The notes under the pieces: model-generated | Databases searched by the model: none | What the model saw: only the letters and a program-made list of their open reading frames with translations | Told to the model about the DNA's origin: nothing | Part shown: piece after piece, positions 60,040 to 64,000 of the stretch | Layout of the letters: every line of letters begins with the position of its first letter | How positions within the stretch are numbered: position 1 is the stretch's first letter | Assembly: GCF_001611275.1 (NCBI RefSeq) | Contig: NZ_CP015080.1 | Span: 124,001-188,000, forward strand | DNA length: 64,000 bases | Source of the DNA: Desulfuromonas sp. DDH964 | Lineage (GTDB): Bacteria > Desulfobacterota > Desulfuromonadia > Desulfuromonadales > DDH964 | Direction of reading: 5' to 3' | Translations under genes and position numbers: made by a program

Positions 60040-61860
60040 TCAGCTCAAGGTGAAAAAGAACGTCGCCCCCTGCCCCAGCTTCCCTTTGGCCCAGACCCGC
60101 CCCCCGTGCCGCTGCACGATTTTCTGCACGGTCGCCAGGCCGATGCCGGTCCCCGCAAACCCGCTGGCATTGTTCAGGCGCTGGAACGGTTGAAACAGTT
60201 TGCCGGCCTCGTGCATGTCGAAGCCGATACCGTTGTCCCGGACGAAAAAGACCTGTTTGCCGGAACGCTCTTCGACGCCGAATTCAACGCGCGGGGCCGA
60301 TTGCTCGCGGGTGTATTTCCAGGCATTCTCCAGCAAGTTGCTCAGCACCGGGCGCAGCAGTTGCGTATCGCCCTGCACCAGCACCTGATCCGGTGCGATG
60401 AACTCGACGCGGCGCTCCTCGGGGTCGGTGTCGGCGCAATCGGCGGCCACCTCGCGGGCCAGCGCCGCCAGATCGACCGTCTCCAGAGCCAGCTCCTTGC
60501 GGGTGCTCTTCGTCAAGACCATGATGGCTTCGATCAACCGGTCCATCTGTTCGCTGCCGGCGCAGATGGTCGTGAGCAGGAACTGACCATCCTCATCCAC
60601 GCTGGCTGCATAGTTCTCCCGCAGGATCTCCGCCGCCGACGCGATCTTGGCCAGCGGCGTGCGCAGGTCGTGGCTGAGCGAGTAGCCGAACGCTTCCAAC
60701 TCCTGGTTGGCCGCCGCCAGTTCGCTGGCCCGCTGCTGCAGGGAGGTCTGCATCTTCTGCATCTCGTCCTGTAACCGGTTGAGATCGGTCGCCAGCTCAC
60801 CGATTTCGTCGCGGGTATCGATCTGCAGGCGGGCTTTGCTGTCCCAGGATTGGGTGACGTTCCGGATGTGCTGGTGCAGGGACTGAAACAGGTTGAGGCT
60901 TTTGCGCATGGAGAGATAGAGCAGGGCGTTGCCGACCACGAGGATGGCGACAAATCCTGCCAGGCTCGACACCACCCCGCGCCAGAGGGCGTCGTGCAAC
61001 AGGGTGATGTTGCGCTGTGTCACCAGCACGCCGGCGGTTTGGTCAAAGGCGTCCCGGACCGGTCCGACGCCGATCAGATACTCTTGCCCGGCGAGGCGCG
61101 AAGGCTCGACGGCAAAACTTTCCAGGCCCCGACCGAGCAGGCCGTTCAAGCGGTCAGCGAGCAGGAGGAAGGTTTCCCGGTTGGTCGGGTAGAGCAGACT
61201 GAAGTCGCCCTCGGCATCGGGGCGCAGGGCCGAATCGTACGACTCAAGGTAGCTGGCAGGCAGGAACAGGCCGAAATCGTTGCCGGTGATGTGCTTCATC
61301 TGCTCGAAAATGTGATCGATCTCTTCGGCCACCTCCAGATAGCCGATATGGGTGCCGTGCAGATAGATCGGGGTGACGCAGCGCAGGGAGAAAAAATTGC
61401 GTCCCATTTCCAGGCCGTGAGCCGTCGAGCGGGTCGCCGCGGCGCGCAGGTAGGTCGCCCGCTCCAGCCTGTCGCCAAACTGCTCCGGCCTGTGGGCGCG
61501 CAGGAAGACCTCGCCGTCAAGGGAGATGAAGTACATGTGGGTGATGTGATGCTGGCTTTTGAGCTCGGTGAAAACCGGCTGTACGGCCGCCAGCAGGGCG
61601 GAACGATCGCCCCGGGCGAACGGTTCGAGCAGCGGTTCCAGGCGGCTCAGCCCCGTCAGGGCGCGGCGCAGACCGTCGGCATCGGATTGCAGGATGGTTT
61701 CGAACAGGTGATGGTCGTGAATGGCCAGGTCGCTGAAGCGATGCCGCAGCTGCCGAACCTGGTTCTGGTAGGAATAGCCGCCCAGAACCAGCGCGCTGAG
61801 GAGCATGATGACGGTTGCCGCGAGGATCAAACGCCCCTTGATGCTCATGAAAATGGTCAT
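60040..61860 (-). CDS. Membrane sensor histidine kinase
   Basis: A 606-residue kinase. The first span (residues 10-28), a periplasmic sensor of about 280 residues with a double-sensory/Cache-like look (HHITHMYFISLDGEVFLRAHRPEQFGD, GLEMGRNFFSLRCVTPIY), and a second span (about 295-315) are followed by a HAMP-like linker and coiled coil. HisKA has the H-box SLSHDLRTPL; the ATPase has LLENAWKYTRE, FVRDNGIGFD and GTGIGLATV. No response-regulator gene is beside it. The signal is unknown. Confidence 0.9.
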   Translation of the reverse strand: MTIFMSIKGRLILAATVIMLLSALVLGGYSYQNQVRQLRHRFSDLAIHDHHLFETILQSDADGLRRALTGLSRLEPLLEPFARGDRSALLAAVQPVFTELKSQHHITHMYFISLDGEVFLRAHRPEQFGDRLERATYLRAAATRSTAHGLEMGRNFFSLRCVTPIYLHGTHIGYLEVAEEIDHIFEQMKHITGNDFGLFLPASYLESYDSALRPDAEGDFSLLYPTNRETFLLLADRLNGLLGRGLESFAVEPSRLAGQEYLIGVGPVRDAFDQTAGVLVTQRNITLLHDALWRGVVSSLAGFVAILVVGNALLYLSMRKSLNLFQSLHQHIRNVTQSWDSKARLQIDTRDEIGELATDLNRLQDEMQKMQTSLQQRASELAAANQELEAFGYSLSHDLRTPLAKIASAAEILRENYAASVDEDGQFLLTTICAGSEQMDRLIEAIMVLTKSTRKELALETVDLAALAREVAADCADTDPEERRVEFIAPDQVLVQGDTQLLRPVLSNLLENAWKYTREQSAPRVEFGVEERSGKQVFFVRDNGIGFDMHEAGKLFQPFQRLNNASGFAGTGIGLATVQKIVQRHGGRVWAKGKLGQGATFFFTLS

Positions 61861-62176
61861 CTACGCCCCCGATTATCGCATCGTGAAGAGCGGGCCATCT
61901 ACCAGCGAGTCGTTGATCGGCATGTACTTCTGCAGCCCTGGTCGTCGCCTTGGGCAACAAAATCGCCAAACCATCACTGATATGTATCGCAAATTGGATG
62001 CCATGTCTTCTCCATATCCGTTTTCTTCGGGGAAAACAGGGTTTTTTCCCAGCAGCGCGTGATCGGCACTGTTCGGTAATCGGCGCGCTCCGGAGACTTT
62101 GGTACTATTCTGGTAAAGAGAATCACGCCAAACCACCAAACTGGTTCCCAAAAGCTGGTGACCAGAAGGAGTCGGC
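61861..62176. other. 316-bp gap between the kinase and the cysA-like gene
   Basis: No gene. A GGGGAAAAC/GTTTTTTCCC hairpin lies at about 62030-62052; it could end transcription from the left. No sulfur box is present, so the cysA paralogue does not appear to share the regulon. GAAGGAG precedes the start at 62177. Confidence 0.5.
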
Positions 62177-63265
62177 ATGGAAGCGGGGATCGAGGTCAGG
62201 AATATCCGCAAGACATTCGGTTCTTTTTGCGCACTGGACAACGTCAGCCTGGTGGTGCCTGCCGGCAAGCTCATGGCGCTGCTCGGCCCCTCGGGCTCGG
62301 GCAAGACCACCCTGTTGCGGATCATCGCCGGGCTGGAGGCCGCGGATGCGGGGAGCATTTTTCTGCAGGGGGAGGATGTCACCGGAGTGCCGGTGCGCAA
62401 GCGCCGCATCGGGTTCGTCTTCCAGCACTATGCGCTGTTCCGCAACATGCGGGTCTTCGATAACGTCGCCTTCGGCCTGAAGGTTCAGAAACGCCGGGAA
62501 CGGCTCAGCCGGGCTGAGATCCGCGACCGGGTGTTCGATCTGCTGCGCCTGGTCCAGCTAGAGGACCTCTCGGCACGCTACCCTTCGCAGCTCTCCGGCG
62601 GTCAACGGCAACGCATTGCCCTGGCCAGGACTCTGGCGACCGACCCCAAGGTGCTCCTCCTGGACGAACCCTTCGGCGCCCTCGACGCCAAGGTGCGCCA
62701 GGAGTTGCGGCGCTGGCTGGTGCGGCTGCATGACGAGCTGCACATCACCAGCCTGTTCGTCACCCACGACCAGGTCGAGGCGTTGGAGGTCGCCGACCAG
62801 GTGGTGATCATGAACGAGGGACGGATCGAGCAGACCGGCACACCGGAACAGATCTACAACCAGCCGGCTACGCCATTCGTCTACAACTTTCTCGGCCACG
62901 TCAACGTCTTTCACGGGGTAGTCCAGGCCGGACTGGTCCGGATCGGCAATGTCGAGGTCTGTTTTCCGGAATTGCGCAAAAGCCGGAACCGTCCCGTTGT
63001 GGCTTTCGTCCGCCCCCAGGATCTGGCGGTCAGCGATCAGCAGGAGAGCCCGGGGGAAGTCGAGGCCAGGGTGGTCCACCTCCATTCGGCTGGGCCGACC
63101 GCCCTGGTCGAGCTGGAAAGTGCCGACGGCAAGGAGTTGCTGGAAGCCGAGATGCCGCCGGAGCGTCTGCGGCTGCTGAACCTGCGGGAAGGTGACCGGG
63201 TGTTCGTCAGGCCGCTCAAGATGCAGGTTTTCGAGGAAAATGAAGACCCTGCACAAACGATTTAA
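62177..63265 (+). CDS. CysA-like sulfate ABC ATPase, orphan paralogue
   Basis: A 362-residue ATPase closely related to the CysA at 13.7 kb. Walker [26 protein letters not shown] and THD are intact, as are long shared stretches ([26 protein letters not shown]). The C-terminal TOBE domain is present. No sulfate permease or binding-protein gene is beside it in this window; what follows is a repeat and an insertion sequence, which may have separated it from its partners. Confidence 0.88.
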   Translation: MEAGIEVRNIRKTFGSFCALDNVSLVVPAGKLMALLGPSGSGKTTLLRIIAGLEAADAGSIFLQGEDVTGVPVRKRRIGFVFQHYALFRNMRVFDNVAFGLKVQKRRERLSRAEIRDRVFDLLRLVQLEDLSARYPSQLSGGQRQRIALARTLATDPKVLLLDEPFGALDAKVRQELRRWLVRLHDELHITSLFVTHDQVEALEVADQVVIMNEGRIEQTGTPEQIYNQPATPFVYNFLGHVNVFHGVVQAGLVRIGNVEVCFPELRKSRNRPVVAFVRPQDLAVSDQQESPGEVEARVVHLHSAGPTALVELESADGKELLEAEMPPERLRLLNLREGDRVFVRPLKMQVFEENEDPAQTI

Positions 63266-63304
63266 GCCTCTCCAGTCGGGTCTCTGCGAGGGTGTAAAAA
63301 AGAT

Positions 63305-63446
63305 CCTGATTAGCCCTAATTCTCAGCTGAGGGGCGAGAGCACCTTGGGCATCCAATATGTAGGGGCCCCATTGTTCAATTCATCGCTACGGCTTGGGCT
63401 CTTGTAGGGGCGATCCGCATCAAGCTGAGAATCGGACCTAATCAGG
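63305..63446. repeat. 142-bp inverted-repeat element
   Basis: 24-bp arms, CCTGATTAG-n5-ATTCTCAGCT and its complement, flank about 94 bases that contain GTAGGGGC twice. Two arms of nine and ten bases match perfectly around a variable five-base centre. No gene is inside. It has the form of a small non-autonomous element or a REP-like repeat. Confidence 0.6.
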
Positions 63447-63452
63447 AAAAAA

Positions 63453-64000
63453 GATTGTGTAAATGGCCATTCAGGGGTACACCGGGACCCCACCCTCTAA
63501 GGAGCCCCCATGGCCATCGAAAAAGATCTGCTGGACCGTCTGCTTGCCGACTACAAGAAGCCCGAAGACCTGATCGGCGAAACCGGCTTGCTTAAACAGC
63601 TCACCAAGGCCCTTCTGGAACGAGCTTTGGAAGCGGAATTGACCCAACACCTGGGGCACGAGAAGCATGCTCCCGTGGCCACGAAAGGCGGCAATGCCCG
63701 CAATGGCAAGTCGGCCAAAACCATCAAGGGCGAATTCGGCAAACTGCCGATCGAGGTTCCGCGTGACCGGGACAGCAGCTTCGAGCCGCTCATCATTCCC
63801 AAGGGCCAGACCCGCTTCGCCGGCTTCGACGGCAAGATCATCTCCCTCTACGCCCGGGGGATGACGACCCGGGAGATCCAGGGGCATCTGGAAGAGATTT
63901 ATGGCGTCGAGGTCTCTCCCGCCCTCATTTCCAGCGTGACCGATGCCGTCGCGGACGAGGTCAAGATCTGGCAGAACCGACCGCTCGACGCCCTCTATCC
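63453..64000 (+). mobile_element. IS256-family insertion sequence, left part
   Basis: The likely left end is GATTGTGTAAATGGCCATTC at 63453, of the kind seen at IS256-family termini. The transposase gene follows and runs off the right edge, so the right end and target duplication are not visible. Confidence 0.75.
63510..64000 (+). CDS. IS256-family (mutator type) transposase, N-terminal part
   Basis: The first 163 residues are visible. The KQLTKALLERALEAELTQHLGHEKH segment, RNGKSAKTIKGEFGKLPIEVPRDRDSSFEPLI and MTTREIQGHLEEIYGVEVSPALISSVTD are family marks of mutator-type transposases. ATG 63510 has AAGGAG upstream. No frameshift is seen so far, so the element may be active. Confidence 0.92.
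   Translation, partial: MAIEKDLLDRLLADYKKPEDLIGETGLLKQLTKALLERALEAELTQHLGHEKHAPVATKGGNARNGKSAKTIKGEFGKLPIEVPRDRDSSFEPLIIPKGQTRFAGFDGKIISLYARGMTTREIQGHLEEIYGVEVSPALISSVTDAVADEVKIWQNRPLDALY

Overview
The window is GC-rich DNA from an anaerobic bacterium, most likely a deltaproteobacterium of the Desulfuromonas/Geobacter/Pelobacter type. I infer this from gene content, not from a marker gene: a nickel carbon monoxide dehydrogenase family protein, a corrinoid methyl-transfer module with its reductive activator, a siroheme sulfite reductase paired with a GltD-like flavoprotein, and several small conserved families. No rRNA, tRNA or CRISPR array was seen.

Layout. 1-7.4 kb holds mixed housekeeping and accessory genes: a partial TVP38 protein, an Fe-S protein, a Yip1-like protein, trmO, a methyltransferase wedged between duplicated ends of an SGNH esterase gene, two tiny membrane or lipoprotein genes, alcohol dehydrogenase and a GNAT acetyltransferase. 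A decayed comM follows. 7.8-39.5 kb is a long sulfur-assimilation region. It begins with an Rrf2 regulator and cysK, then a porin and sbp-cysTWA, a DUF2292 protein, a degenerate P-loop protein, a divergent CooS, an SsuACB-type transporter and a GAPDH-like protein. Next come metY, a QueG-like Fe-S protein, a second SsuACB set, a hydrolase, a methyltransferase, a PatB-type C-S lyase, DUF2325, a class II amidotransferase, sulfite reductase with its flavoprotein, a cysteine desulfurase, and an operon of a 4-hydroxybutyryl-CoA-dehydratase/HpaB-like protein with a PaaK-like ligase. 39.6-50.7 kb carries a four-domain rhodanese lipoprotein, an outer-membrane protein, an Fe-S/TVP38 fusion, sugar-nucleotide and glycosyltransferase genes and a second rhodanese. 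50.7-58 kb is an ABC transporter joined to a corrinoid protein, two MtaA/CmuA-type methyltransferases and an ASKHA-type activator. 58-64 kb has a DUF6448 protein, an ECF sigma factor with a likely anti-sigma, a sensor kinase, a second cysA-like ATPase, a small inverted-repeat element and the start of an IS256-type insertion sequence.

The sulfur genes share two cis signals that I could read directly. The first is a 15-bp box, CTATnnAAnCGATAG, seen at seven promoters. It overlaps the -10 or start in front of the Rrf2 gene, metY, DUF2325 and the rhodanese lipoprotein (and probably cysK), but lies exactly 16 bp upstream of a TTGACA -35 in front of the HpaB-like operon and the corrinoid operon. 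This suggests a regulator that represses some units and activates others; the Rrf2 protein is the obvious candidate. The second is a short hairpin element, GC-YGA-CCRG-loop-CYGG-AR-GC, found six times in leaders. Three copies run directly into a strong intrinsic terminator. I do not recognise it as a known riboswitch. These signals link otherwise puzzling genes (CooS, the corrinoid methyltransferases, the HpaB-like/PaaK-like pair) to sulfur acquisition, and the most interesting hypotheses below rest on that link.
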